Shown one piece after another: positions 12,469 through 24,117 of a DNA stretch of 64,000 nt. The DNA lies in the NCBI RefSeq assembly GCF_000801105.2, contig NC_079512.1:25437848-25501847 (forward strand), read 5' to 3'. Below the pieces are notes generated by a model. It saw only the letters and a list, made by a program, of their open reading frames with translations, had not been told where the DNA came from and did not search any database. The DNA is from Raphanus sativus (taxonomy: Eukaryota; Streptophyta; Magnoliopsida; Brassicales; Brassicaceae). The stretch's first letter is position 1, and the number at the start of each line of letters is the position of its first letter. Both the position numbers and the translations under genes were made by a program.

Positions 12469-13085
12469 GTAAATTCAGCTAAATGATCATAAAGATTCAT
12501 GTTAGAACATCGTGAGTGGTGCCAGCACTGCAAAAGTACTGGTCTTGTTGAATGATGAAATGATCATATATCAATACGTTCACTGAAAGGAATAATCACC
12601 TGCTATGTCTATTTTCTATTAATATGGATGTACGAATAAATTTAGGACAACTTTTGACGATTTGTAACATTTTTGGGTAAAAGTACAAGTTCTATAATCC
12701 ATGGTTTAACTTATCGTAGACTCTCAGTTAATCTAGAGCATTAGTGTATAGACAATTAACTACATCGATCAGTTAGAGTAACTCCAACATAAGATACTTA
12801 GACCATCTACAATGATTATAACCCATCATGAGTTTTAATAATTAATTTAATTATAAATTTTGTAATTTGTGAAATTTAAAACCCTTATAATTTGTCATGT
12901 CTAATAGTAGAACCCTTTTAAAATTGAGTGAATTAGGTGAAAAACCAAGAACAATATGAAAATTAGGAGAATACTCAAAACAGTAAAAGCATGAGTATAT
13001 ATATTTATGTTGGACAGACATGATTACCATTTTGTCCTTGGTGAAGACACGGGACGGCTACAAAAACGGTTAACTTGTGTAGAGA
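12469..13085. other. Intergenic DNA right of the CACTA element
   Basis: AT-rich; no gene recognised. Short phrases near 12,776-12,835 such as AACTCCAACAT resemble MITE ends, but no partner end was found. Confidence 0.5.
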
Positions 13086-13090
13086 AGTTT

Positions 13091-13475
13091 GTGGCTAAAC
13101 TTTCTTGTAACCGTATATGAACACCTTCAAAGATGTATGATGTTTTCTGAAAATGGTTATAGAAAAGTTTAACAAGGTGTCGAATATTTTGGTTTGTCAA
13201 ACTTTCTTGTAACTGTTAATGCAGTATACAACCTTCAATGAATTATGTAATCACTTTTCAAATTTGCCGGTTACATAAATGTTTAGCTTATTTTTGGGAG
13301 GTTTTGTGGCTAAACTTTCTTGTAACCATATATAAACAATTTCAAAGATGTAATATGTTTTTATAAAACGATTACAAGTGAGTTTAGCGAGGTGTCGAAT
13401 TATTTTGGCTCGTCAAACTCTCTTGTAATCATTAATATAATATATGAACTTCATTGAATTATGCAACTACGTTTT
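13091..13475 (+). repeat. Diverged direct tandem duplication (about 215-bp offset)
   Basis: Two copies begin GTGGCTAAACTTTCTTGTAA at 13091 and 13306. The same later phrases follow in order in each (GGTGTCGAAT, CGTCAAAC or GTCAAACT, CTTGTAA, GAATTATG). The copies differ by substitutions and small indels, so the duplication is not recent. Confidence 0.75.
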
Positions 13476-13479
13476 AATG

Positions 13480-14250
13480 GCTCTGTTCAACGATTAGTTT
13501 TCATTACGTAAGGGCTCGAACAAAGAGTTTGAGTATTCGAATAAGAAAATTCAACGCTGAACATTTATGTTCATTGGACAAGCGAACATAAACGGGGAGA
13601 GGTGAAGTTACATCTGCGCCGAAATTTATTACCATCTATGAAGAATCTGTGAATTAAGACATAAGTTATGAAAAAAATGAAAATAAATTGAAAGCATAAT
13701 TCATTTGGGAAAGGAGGTATGTCCTCCGGTGCCACCAAAGAAAATCTTGTAAGAATAAAAAATTAATTGAATCAGTTGGGAAGGAAAATGGAGATAGTAG
13801 GTGGGACAGAGGAATGTAGATGATGAACCGATGGTGAAAATAGTAAAGATTTCAGATTTGCAGAAAAATGAAGATTATAAAAATAAAAGCAAGCCTGGGA
13901 GACGAGAGGAGAGAGGAGAAAGATAGCAAACAAAAAAGTGTTGATTAAAAAAAATCAAATAAAAAAGAGTAAATAATAGAGTGTTTGGACATAATGTAGA
14001 TAATAAGGGTAGTAGGATCTTTGTAAATTATAATATATCTGGGGAAAGATCAAAATGTGTATATAGCTAAATATGCTATAATGTTTGTGTTGGGAGTGCA
14101 AATACTCTTTAAAATTCCTAAGAGAAAAAGAAACAACAAAAAGAAAAACACAAGGAAGAGAGAGAGAGAGAAACATACACAAAATAGCTAATAAAAAAGA
14201 CACCTTAGAGGTTCTTACCAATTCTAAAAACTCTATTTTGAGAACCTGGT
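13480..14250. other. Intergenic DNA
   Basis: No gene recognised. The minus-strand frame at 13955-14221 is AT-rich and membrane-like by composition only. Confidence 0.5.
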
Positions 14251-14254
14251 TCGA

Positions 14255-14461
14255 GAATTATTAACTCCGGTCTCTTAACCGGGATTCTTAACACATGATT
14301 TGACATTTTTTTGTATTTTTACACTTTTCGGCTAAAAACACTTTTATATCTTTTATTTAAGAGATAGTTTTTAATTTTTCTTAGTTAAAATCTAAGAAAA
14401 ACTAAGAACCGTCTCTTATCCGAAGTTAAGAACTTCAGTTAAGAGACTGAGATTAATGATG
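14255..14461. repeat. MITE-like inverted repeat
   Basis: Arms of about 37 bp (14255-14292 and 14425-14461) are inverted copies built on GTTAAGA and GTTAAGAGAC, separated by AT-rich DNA. A second small hairpin with AGAACATCTCC/GGAGATGTTCT sits at 14505-14541. No target duplication was identified. Confidence 0.6.
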
Positions 14462-14544
14462 ATCTTCGTTTTTATTTTTTTAATATATTTTTGGGTTTTT
14501 TTTAAAGAACATCTCCTTAAAAACCTCTATGGAGATGTTCTTAT

Positions 14545-15123
14545 ATGATATCTAAACTATAGAAGAAAATAAAAAATATAAAAAAATTATGAAAGCGACA
14601 GTTTTAAACATAATAGTATCTTGTTTTTTGAACAATAAACACAATAGTATCTAAAACAACATAGTTTTAGAACCTCACAACAATTTGTTATGTCATGTGT
14701 TTGTTTGTAAATGGCTTAATTTTTAAACAATTATCAAAATAAAATTTAGCAATTCAGATACATTTAAATATCAATATTATTTGTATAGAACCTCTATTTT
14801 ACATACTCATTGATAAAGATGTTCTTTTTTTTTTGTCACGATGATAAAGGTGTTCTTAGATAACATAAGCATTAGAAAGAGGAAAAAAATGTTTAGATAT
14901 ATTAATTAATAAACCCATTGACTTCGAAGCGGGTGTGTAAACACGTAAAGTGCTCAGGGCAAGTTGGTCATGAACATAGTACACTGCAGATCAACAAAGA
15001 GAGATTCTTTGTCTCCCACACTTTCACCTGAAGATAATCAAAAAGCCACAAGCCTAGAAACCAAAACCACTATATGTATATACCTTTTTTGTAACCGGCT
15101 TTCCTTTTTTATATTAGTAAACA
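14545..15123. other. Intergenic DNA
   Basis: AT-rich with T-tracts. No gene, RNA or paired repeat recognised. Confidence 0.5.
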
Positions 15124-15133
15124 TTACTAGATG

Positions 15134-15799
15134 ACTTATTCTTGGGTTCACCCCCTAGGGTGAACTCTTAGGTTCACCAACCAATAGGATTGTGTCATTT
15201 AAGATTCAATATCTTTTAAAAAAGGAAACAAAATATTATCGAATTATATTATACTTTTAAAATAAAAATTAAATAAAAATTATACTAATCACAAAAACAA
15301 AACTTTTTAATCTAAAACAAATATTTTCAAAAAATATTTTTAACGCTCCCAACAAACACTAAATCTTAGACTTTTGGATAAATTTTAAATTTTAAGATTT
15401 ATCCAAGAATTTCGGATTTACCCAAGGGTTTAGGATTTATCCAAAGGTTTAAGGTTTAGGATTATGATTTAGGGTATAGTTTTTTGTTGATTGTGTTATA
15501 AATAGTTTTTTTTAAATCAAAGATTTATAATTTATCCAAAGGTTTACTAAAGGATTTAGGGTTTAACATTTAGAGATTAGTGTTTTTTTGTGGTATTATT
15601 TTTTTTTTGAAAAAAATACTTATTTTTTTGCATTTAGTATTATTTTATTTATTTTTACTTTATTTTTTATTTTTAAAACGTAATATAATTTGGCAATATT
15701 TTGTTTTCTTTTTTAAAAGATGTCAAATTTGAAATAACTAAATTCTATTGGTTGGTGAACCTAGAGGTTCACCCTAAGGAGTGAACCCAAGAATTACTC
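15134..15799. mobile_element. 666-bp non-autonomous TIR element, probably Mutator-like
   Basis: The inverted ends of about 50 bp share TTCTTGGGTTCAC, TAGGGTGAAC and AGGTTCACCAACCAATAG. The element is flanked by the perfect 10-bp duplication TTACTAGATG (15124-15133 and 15800-15809). Long inverted ends with a 9-10-bp duplication point to the Mutator superfamily. The interior is AT-rich, non-coding and has several TTTATCCAA/GGTTTAGG phrases. Confidence 0.85.
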
Positions 15800-15809
15800 T
15801 TACTAGATG

Positions 15810-16178
15810 TTACTATGAAAAAAAAAATTAAATGAATCCCACTATTTCGTTGCTCTCTTTTTGCCACGAAAGTGATGTCTTTTCTCCAAAATCTGATATA
15901 TAAGTAAGGGAAATAATTTTTATGGATTTGGTGATGTGTTTCAATATTGATCGTAAATGCTGAGTCAGCACCATGGATCCATTTTCAGACTCTTAACACT
16001 TACGTAGATATTCAAAATTGTTTGGAATTCTTTTTTTTTTTCTTTTTAAAAAGAATTAAAAATAGTTTTCGATAGAAAAAACTTTGCAGACAGCTATTTT
16101 GTTTGAGAAAAAGGGTTCGCTTAATCGCTACCCATATCATGGCAGACAACCTGGTACTTTCATCGGTCCACGTTGTCA
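15810..16178. other. Intergenic DNA
   Basis: No gene recognised; T-tract near 16028-16042. Confidence 0.5.
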
Positions 16179-16196
16179 TAGCTCATATTTGGTTTT

Positions 16197-16991
16197 TTTT
16201 TTTTTTTTTTTTCCATCTGATTTTATTAAAAATCCAAACAGGACAAAAGTCCAACTTGTTACAAAGCCTACAACGAAACCCAACAACAACAAAGACACAA
16301 GCATCCATTGTCCAATACATCAAAGCCCATAAACCTAACCCGAGCCCGAAAACAAACCACCGACCGACACCGTCGGTTTAGACACGTACGAGAACACGTG
16401 TAACTCCTTCAGCCAGACGAGGGGACTACGCCGCTCCACCTCTTCCACTACCTTTTCCGGTGAGTCCGTCGGTGAAAAACCGCCGGCAAACACCGCTGGA
16501 AACCCCAATTCCTCCATCTTGAAGGCAAACGCTTGCATCATCTTTTTCCGGGCATAAGAGAGCATCGATCGACTAATCAGGAGCTCATCCGACACCCTAA
16601 AATTCAACAAACGAAAGAGAAGAAGCTTCACCCACATCCGCAACCACCCCTACGCTTCCTTCATCGGAGAGTAACCATCAAAACCTTCGATGTCTCTCCC
16701 TGAAACGAACAGATCATCGGAATATTACCGAACCGTCGGTGGGGAAAAGAACCGGTGAAGAGCCGCCGCCTCCTTCGAATAGAAGTCCGGCGCGGAGTCA
16801 AAGCCGAGTAGCTTCGTCGAAGATAAACGCAAGCCACCGGAAACTGAAGCCGGCTATACTCGTCAAAACAGATCGCAGTATACCGGAGACCAAAAGTCAC
16901 CGAGAAGAAATCGGCGACGGGAAACAGAGCTTCGTCATATCTCTTCCTTGTGAAAGATACGGGAGAGAGAACAAGGAAGAGAGAGAAGCTT
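16197..16991 (-). mobile_element. SADHU-like non-LTR retroposon
   Basis: The element is flanked by the perfect 18-bp direct repeat TAGCTCATATTTGGTTTT (16179-16196 and 16992-17009). It begins on the plus strand with a poly(T) run, the poly(A) tail of a minus-strand element. The 3' region on the minus strand resembles LINE-derived tails (...TTAATAAAATCAG then poly(A)). The 5' two thirds is unusually GC-rich and codes only short frames. Size near 0.8 kb, poly(A) and long target duplication fit non-autonomous LINE-dependent retroposons such as SADHU. The family name is an inference. Confidence 0.8.
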
Positions 16992-17009
16992 TAGCTCATA
17001 TTTGGTTTT

Positions 17010-20000
17010 ATATTCCATGACTCCGTATTTTATTTCCTTAATATTTTGCTTAGCTCGGATTTAATAGTATTTTATTTTTAGATATAACTTTTTACATTAA
17101 GATATTATTAGGTCAAGTATTTTGACTCATGACTGATCAAGTGGAATCACAGTGTGAACGTCGTATTACATATACGGATATACCATCGTTTCAGTTTGTT
17201 GGAATCTCTCGGAATGTACAAATATTTTTGGGTTAGGTTAAACAAACATTTAAGCACCACCGATTGGAATAACATTCAATATAATAATCCAAGTGGTATT
17301 GTTTAGCAAAAAAAATAATCCAAGTGGTATTGAGGTATTACTTTACAATTATCGTGACTCTTTTATACTTATGTTCTATAAAGCTTTTCTTGATTCTTGA
17401 CAGCCCATTTTAGCAATTCTAAAAAGTAAATTTACGAACGATCATATCTACATAGCCACAGCAGATCGTCGGATAATAATTATTTTTCCAATTTCTTTTC
17501 AGTTCTATTCTCTGAACTTTTAAGTTCTAAAGCGACCTCTTCTTATAAACAATTTCAAATTCGTTTTCGTATTAATTTAGATGATTATATCCGAATATTT
17601 AAGTTCTTATTAGATTTCTGTGTACCACCACGCCTTGTTTCTTTTCCCATTTTGCTTAATTTAATTATGTTCGTAAGTAAACGTATTCACATGGTAACAT
17701 TGATGTATATAGCTAGTCCACATGATTAATTACTGTTTTAACTTCGTTTTTTCTTTCCGAAAGGGCATCCTTATATATTTGTTACTACTCATGCAAGACC
17801 TTAAATTTGTAATACGTTTTTCCAGCAAAGTCATGTTTATTTTATCATGTTGTTTACCGTATACGTCATGGACTCATGGTATTTCTAAACTTCTCCATAA
17901 AATCTGGAGTTCCGATTCACTGAATATAAAAAAAACTATGTAAAGTTTAGTCAAAAAATATGTAAAAGATGAATATTTAACACTTTCTTCCCATCATACC
18001 ATTGAACGCTTTACACCTACACTCCTCTGCACATTTGAGAAGTATTCTTTCTTTTTTGACAAAGAACATTTGTGAAGTTATATATCAGGTGTATATTAAT
18101 CTAAGCATTCAATTAATTCAATAAAAAATTTACCTGACATATTTTTACAAGCACAACAAACTTTGTATTTTAGGCATTTCAAAGAAAAACTTAGAATACA
18201 AAAATTCCATTCATGCGTATATTAGTCTGGACAAAAAAGTAAAAATTCAAAAGACCGTACCAAACTGATTCAAATAAATAGTACCATATCCAAACTAAAT
18301 TTTGTAGAATATTTAAACAAATCCAAAAAAAAAATATCTAAGAACCATAATTGTACTCTATCTTAACTGTGATAGTTTGGACACCCAAAAAATCCGAATC
18401 ACAACTATAATAATACTTAAATATATTAGTTGTTTAAGATTTATTATCCACAAAATACCCAAATATCCAAAATACTCCTAATTATCTAAAATACCTTAAA
18501 GTAAATATCCCCAAATAGCTAAAAGTTCTTAAAACATAAAAAGCCAAAATATCTACTGTTCTCTGTTCAAATAAACCCAATTTCATGTTAATTTTTGGTA
18601 TCTGATCATATATTATTCAATTTTTGTATGTTATGTATTATTTTGTTTTGAATTTTAAAATTTTTATTCTTTTACAAAATTTAAATGAATATCCAGATCC
18701 GAACTGCCTAATGGTTCCTAATATCTGAATGAGAAAGTTTTGATCCTAAAACCTATATAGACCTAAGTCACCCGAACGCCCACCCCTAGCTTAAATATTG
18801 AACTCTTCGAAAATATTTTTAACTAGAAGTTTTAAAAACTTTACCAAAAGCCTTCTTACGATTGATCTAGGAAGACTGTAACATTTTTGGTAGCTTAAGA
18901 ATTTTAGCCGAATCTAGAAAAACATTTATATTAATATAATATGGATATGTAGTATGTACTAGTATATTAAGAGAGTATGAAGAAATGAATACAGTTCCTC
19001 TAACTTGTTTTGCTCCAAAACTGTGGGCTGGTTAAAGCTATTAATTAATGCGTGATCAGGTCATCTAAACGTTCTGACTTGGATCGCACTTGAAATAGCT
19101 TCCTGTCTTTTGTTTTATTTATTTTCTCAACTAAAAATATTCGCACGTATTTTATTATGGTCTAATCACGATAAAGTAAAAACCTCAGCTAAGTACAATG
19201 TACAAATTGATTACATATATATATATATATATATATATTTATTTAAAGTTCAAAAATTAAGACTTTGAATTTCTTTTTGTTTGAGAAAATAACAATTCGT
19301 CTTTGCGTGGATGAAACAATCGTCTATCCTTTTTTTCTTGTAACAAGAAATAATCATCTATCAAAACCATCCAATCAAATGTATTTAATTTGAAATGTTT
19401 CAAGAATGTGGGAGAGATTCGCAGAGAAATCTCCCACACTTTTGAAAGATTTAATAAGTAAATATTAAAGTTTGATCTTTGTACCCACGTGGATATTAGT
19501 TTTTACATTTTAATTTATTGATATTTATTTTTTATGGTTAGTGCTATATTTTTTAGATGTGTCAGTATATAATTAATTATATTTAAACTCATTTCAGATC
19601 CATTGGTTATTTAGATTATTTTAAATTCTTATATATCAGAACTAAACTCATCCGACTTGAGAAAATTCAACTCAAAACTCACACATAAATTTATAATATC
19701 CAACACTCATCTGACAAGTCACTTCAGTTTGTTCGTCTAGTGACTTGTCTAAGTATGCAAAAGTACTGAGTTACCGGTTCCTTATAGTCTGAGTTGAGAT
19801 TGTGTCTTTTAGTGTTTGTATGCTGGACTCGGATGTCTGGCTTGATTTTGAGTGGTGAACTGAAGATTCTACCCAGTGTCACCGTTGCCCTTCAGGTGGA
19901 TGAAGATATTTTGTTTGCTCTTGCAGTTACTCGACAGACTAAACTGTCTGATTATGCTTCAGTTATGACGTTTGTGAAGTCATATACTCATATTTCTGGA

Positions 20001-20690
20001 TAAAGCCCAGTCCGCATCTCCAGTTGTCCTGTTGCAAGATTTATTTTTCTCTTCCCGACACACCTCGAGCCTCAGTGCCATCGCAAGAACTGTAGAACAG
20101 AAGATGACACTCAGTTGAAGCAGAGATCTCAAGGTTTCTATCATTTGGGACCACCTCTCCTTTTTGTTATCACAGAGTTCCTGTTGGTCTTTCTTGTTTT
20201 ACCATCCTGTTAGTCAGTTGGAGCTCCCAGCAGAATTTTTTTGTGGGTTCATAATATAAAAAAAATTATTAAAGTTTCATTTGGTGTACTAGAACCCAAT
20301 ATCTGTGGGTTCAAAAGTGCCAATTCCAACCACTGAGCCACAGTTTCTTAATAAACATCAGCTTACAAACTGAAGTTATAGTATTTTTGTGGTGTCAGTT
20401 GACCCCACAACCTTTCAAGTGGGTCTGCCCCTGCTGTTAGCAGTGTGTGTGCTGCTTCAGTTTCTGGTGATCTCTAGTGTGTTTTGCTTCTGAAGTCGAG
20501 ATTTACTACACAAGAGAGGGCCAGTTTTATGCAGTGAACCTTAAAAAGATGGGTGTTTCTTGATGTCACATGGACTTTGATATGATCTTTCAGATTTTGC
20601 ATATGTTCCATTGATTTTACTACTGCCCTTTCTGCTCAGTTTCTAGCATATATCTTTGGGAAATCAGCTTTTGTGGTGTGTTGTGTATAG
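17010..20690. other. Long AT-rich intergenic region
   Basis: No gene recognised. It contains a TA dinucleotide run at about 19213-19239 and phrases near 18,660-18,790 ending CGCCCACCCCTAG that look like one end of an old hAT-type MITE. About 19,700-20,560 is richer in GC and may be an old repeat or the decayed 5' part and intron of the RZ-1C-like pseudogene that follows. I could not identify a coding exon in it. Confidence 0.5.
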
Positions 20691-20920
20691 ACATGATGGA
20701 AAGAGACACAGGTCGTTCACGTGGGTTTGGGTTTATCACCTTAGCTGATCGACGGGCTATGGATGAGTCCATCAGAGAGATGCATGGAAGGGACTTTGGT
20801 GCTCCGAGTCATCTCAGTGAACAGAGCTGAACCAAAAATGGGGCGAGATGATGGGGAAATGTCACGGCTCTAGGGATGGCAGAGACAGTGGCTATTCATT
20901 TGGTGGCAAAGGAAGCTTTG
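20691..20920 (+). pseudogene. RZ-1C: RZ-1C-like glycine-rich RNA-binding protein, decayed exon
   Basis: The sequence after a TATAG acceptor translates [20 protein letters not shown] and [15 protein letters not shown], the RNP1 half of the RNA-recognition motif of RZ-1C (a nuclear RRM plus CCHC zinc-knuckle protein in splicing and transcription). A frame change follows. The next segment reads [16 protein letters not shown] in another frame, and after a further shift GSRDGRDSGYSFGGKGSF. The first exon, the zinc knuckle and the rest of the arginine/glycine-rich tail are absent. Position between MIR172b and the SPH/C2H2 genes matches the Arabidopsis order, so this is probably the local ortholog lost after genome triplication rather than a processed copy. 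Confidence 0.85.
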
Positions 20921-21070
20921 CATATAGACAACGACCATCTCAGATTCTCGAGCTTTTCTAATTTTAATCTTTTTAAAAATTTGGCTTTCTACATTTAGCA
21001 TAAATCCATATAAAAGAAGAGAAGACAGATTTTAACGCATAACCTCCAAGAAAATATATACTAAAACTTG

Positions 21071-21078
21071 TATAAATA
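21071..21078 (+). promoter_or_regulatory. Probable TATA box of the SPH gene
   Basis: TATAAATA lies 62 bp before the chosen ATG at 21140, a spacing compatible with a short leader. Confidence 0.45.
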
Positions 21079-21139
21079 CATCAATGTCTTAAAGAACAAG
21101 AAAAAACAAGAAGAGTTTAACATTTTCACAAAAAAAAAA

Positions 21140-21532
21140 ATGAAAGTTTTCATAATTGCTCTTATCATTTTAGGGGTTTATGTTGAAGATACGTTTGGGA
21201 AAAACTCATTTGGGATCGTAAACAAGTTTCGAAAGCCTACAAAGCTCAGCGTCAGATGCTGGTCAGGAAACGACAAGTTCGAGCCTCTAATCTTAATGAA
21301 TGGGCAAGAAAAACATTGGAGATTCGACGATGCGTTTTTTCACGAGACACTCTTTACATGTGAGTTAAAGCATGGGTATCACTTCATGCATTTCCAAAAG
21401 TTCAAAGCTTATACGTCAAAATGGAATGGCTCCCTCAAGAATAGATCAAACGCGACATGGTTAGCCGCAGAGAAAGGTCTCTACAAAATATGGGAACATA
21501 GGTCTCCTGAATTTATGTATCATTGGTTATAA
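21140..21532 (+). CDS. S1/SPH self-incompatibility-like secreted protein
   Basis: A 130-residue single-exon protein of the plant S-protein homologue family, small secreted proteins related to the poppy pollen-recognition factor PrsS; most Brassicaceae members have no known function. Residues 1-20 form a signal peptide (MKVFIIALIILGVYVEDTFG). The core shows the family pattern: NKF near the start of the mature chain, CWSGND, a mid-chain HWRF, the FTCEL cysteine, and a closing GLYKIW. Only the first two family cysteines are visible; the usual C-terminal pair is missing, so one disulfide may be lost. I chose the ATG at 21140 over an in-frame upstream ATG at 21068 because it starts the signal peptide directly. 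The local Arabidopsis region also has SPH genes. Confidence 0.88.
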   Translation: MKVFIIALIILGVYVEDTFGKNSFGIVNKFRKPTKLSVRCWSGNDKFEPLILMNGQEKHWRFDDAFFHETLFTCELKHGYHFMHFQKFKAYTSKWNGSLKNRSNATWLAAEKGLYKIWEHRSPEFMYHWL

Positions 21533-23052
21533 ACCAATTGTCTAATATTTAGCTTGTTGCAAGTGATGATTGGTTCATTTTGTGTTGGAAATTCTTGATA
21601 AGTTTCAGCACTCACAAGATGTGTATATAATATTCGAGACCCAAAAAGATGTCCTCGCATATATGATTGTATATATGTTTCATAATCTAATTAAGTTGTA
21701 TATTTGAAAAAACCATATATGTTGTTTTTAATAAATACAAGTTTATTGTTGATTTTAGTTGTTCTGACTCTGCATTATGTAATATTATTCAAATTTATCA
21801 ACTAAAAATAATATTCTGGATTTATTTATTGCTATAATGATTATTTATGGGGTTTACAATGATTTTTTTAATTTGAAATCATACATGCAATATATTTATT
21901 TTTGATGACATTGCAATGCCATATCAATTTAATGTATTTAATTATTATATTTTGTATATAATCAACGAAGCTTGTTCTTGAATCTTGACAAAAAAAATCA
22001 CATAACATTTTCAACGAAGTTATTCAATTTTATTTGTTTGTTACACAATTAAGAAAAAAATCATGGAAAATTTATGATATGCAAAAATATCAAGCACGGA
22101 GAGGACAATTATAGATTTTGATTAAGGGGTAGTATTATAAACAAATATAATAACTTTTGAGAAAGTTTACAATATAAATATAATAACTACTGAAGATATG
22201 ATAAGCCCTTTGCCAAAAAAACAAAATACTGAAGATATGAGCTGCACTTGCTGATTGCTTTTATTTGGTAATATTCTTGACGTGGAGTAGGTGCTCCATG
22301 CATTAAAGGAATCCGTATATACCTTCGATCTGCACATACACACGGCAACATGTGTTTATTTATGATATACGTTTATATTTTTCTCTTCTGTTTTGATATT
22401 TATAATATTCTACATATATATATAATAAGTTAAGTCATTAGAAACTTTGTGATAATCTATCTTGCAATGTCTATTTAATTTTGAAGTGATGCCTAAATTT
22501 TGTAAAATGCTCTCATCAAAGTGAAAACTAATTTAAACAAAAGAAAAACTAACCAAGCTATTTGATATGTGATCACACCAAAAATAAACCGTTATACAGA
22601 CTACGGAGTAAGAAAACGGATAATGAAGTGGAACAAACTTATATTACTATACAAATTGTCTAAAATTGCACATTTGTTGTTTCAAATGGTTATACACTCT
22701 TTCTCTCTCTATCTAATTGTATTGTGATCAGTTAGCCAAGTTGGGCAAATGGTGGAAAGAGACAATAACAGAAGTACTAAAATTTAAGAGGCTACAAAAA
22801 GACAGGTCCAAACATATTCACACACTTAAAAAGTTTTTTTTTTCTCATATATATTTGTTATATATGTGTGGTGACTCTCTTTGACTCCTCTCTTCCTATA
22901 TCACTCACTATTTATGTATCCATCTCTCCACACATCTCTCTCCATCTCACACACATCTTCTTCTTAAGTCTTAACACGTTACTATATATTTCTCTTCATG
23001 AACAACACTAACAAAAATCCTCTTCTGTGTTAATCTTTATGTCTTGATCTTG
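21533..23052. other. Intergenic DNA and upstream region of the C2H2 gene
   Basis: No gene recognised. The last 200 bp is CT-rich (CTCTC tracts near 22,870-22,960), as is common in leaders of this family. ACTATATATTTC near 22,981 may be a TATA region. Confidence 0.5.
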
Positions 23053-24117
23053 ATGGAAGCGTTCGAAGAGGAGATAGCAGCCTCAAAGGAGCAATCACTG
23101 ATCCTCAAAGGAAAGCGGACAAAGCGACAACGTCCACAATCTCCTGTTCCTTTCTCTATCTCTCCTCCTATAGTTTCTTGCCACACACGCGACGTTGAAG
23201 AGGAATACACTGATCTTGATTCCAAGGAAAACGCCTTAGGAAATAATGTGGAGAACCAAAAGAAGGATGGTGTTGTCACGTCTTCATCATCTTCAGCCTC
23301 TTGGTCCTCTAACAACAACCAAGCATTAAAGGCCGAAGAAGACGAGGAAGATCTAGACATAGCTAGTTGTTTGATCCTCCTTTCCCAAGGCCACTCTCTT
23401 CCACAGCTCAAGATACCTAACCAAGAAACAAACAACAACAATACGTATAGAATTAGCAGCAAGAGGTTTCTAGAGACTTCTTCAGCTAACGGTGCTGGTA
23501 AAGCCGGTTACTACGTATATCAGTGCAAAACATGTGAACGGACCTTCTCTTCTTTTCAGGCTTTAGGTGGCCATAGAGCTAGCCACAAGAAACCTAAGGC
23601 CACATCCCATAACTCCAACCTTGACCACATCAAGAAAAACATTTACGAAAATGATTCACTCGTTACAACCACAACTATTTACAATAATAACAAGAATAAC
23701 AACAAAGACAATAGATCGCTTGTCGTGTACGGTAAGGCAGGTAACAACAAGGTTCATGAATGTGGAATCTGTGGAGCGGAGTTTACGTCCGGACAAGCCT
23801 TAGGTGGCCACATGAGACGGCATAGAGGCGCGGTTGTTGTTGCTCCCACTGTGACGGTGGCCTTAGCTGTAGCCAACACGGAGTTATCATTGTCTTCGAT
23901 GTCCTTCGATCAAAAATCGACAAAGATAGCTAAGAAGACGGTCGTGTCACTGGATTTGGATCTGAATCTACCCGCACCGGAAGATGAGAATCGGATCAAC
24001 GGATTCAGCTTAAGTTTGAAGCAAAAACATGAACAAGAACATCAACAAACGAAGCAAAGAGATGAACCAAAGTGTCTCGTCTTGTCTCCTCCTACTTTGG
24101 TGGACTGCCATCACTGA
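23053..24117 (+). CDS. Two-finger C2H2 (ZAT-type) transcriptional repressor
   Basis: A 354-residue intronless protein of the C1-2i ZAT group, nuclear repressors often linked to stress. A basic B-box-like nuclear signal (LKGKRTKRQRP) lies near residues 17-28 and an L-box-like acidic/leucine stretch (EEDLDIASCLILL) near 98-110. The two Q-type fingers are near 156-180 (CKTCERTFSSFQALGGHRASH) and 235-258 (CGICGAEFTSGQALGGHMRRH). Both have the plant-specific QALGGH motif. A C-terminal EAR repression motif (LDLDLNLP) is near 299-306. The N terminus MEAFEE plus neighbours point to the ortholog of At5g04390 (recalled). The ATG at 23053 is the first in frame. ZAT5 is similar but has a different N terminus. 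Confidence 0.93.
   Translation: MEAFEEEIAASKEQSLILKGKRTKRQRPQSPVPFSISPPIVSCHTRDVEEEYTDLDSKENALGNNVENQKKDGVVTSSSSSASWSSNNNQALKAEEDEEDLDIASCLILLSQGHSLPQLKIPNQETNNNNTYRISSKRFLETSSANGAGKAGYYVYQCKTCERTFSSFQALGGHRASHKKPKATSHNSNLDHIKKNIYENDSLVTTTTIYNNNKNNNKDNRSLVVYGKAGNNKVHECGICGAEFTSGQALGGHMRRHRGAVVVAPTVTVALAVANTELSLSSMSFDQKSTKIAKKTVVSLDLDLNLPAPEDENRINGFSLSLKQKHEQEHQQTKQRDEPKCLVLSPPTLVDCHH

Noticed and set aside
19794..20003. 69-codon frame in the region before the RZ-1C remnant
   Set aside because: Its translation matches nothing I recognise and flanking sequence looks like decayed repeat.
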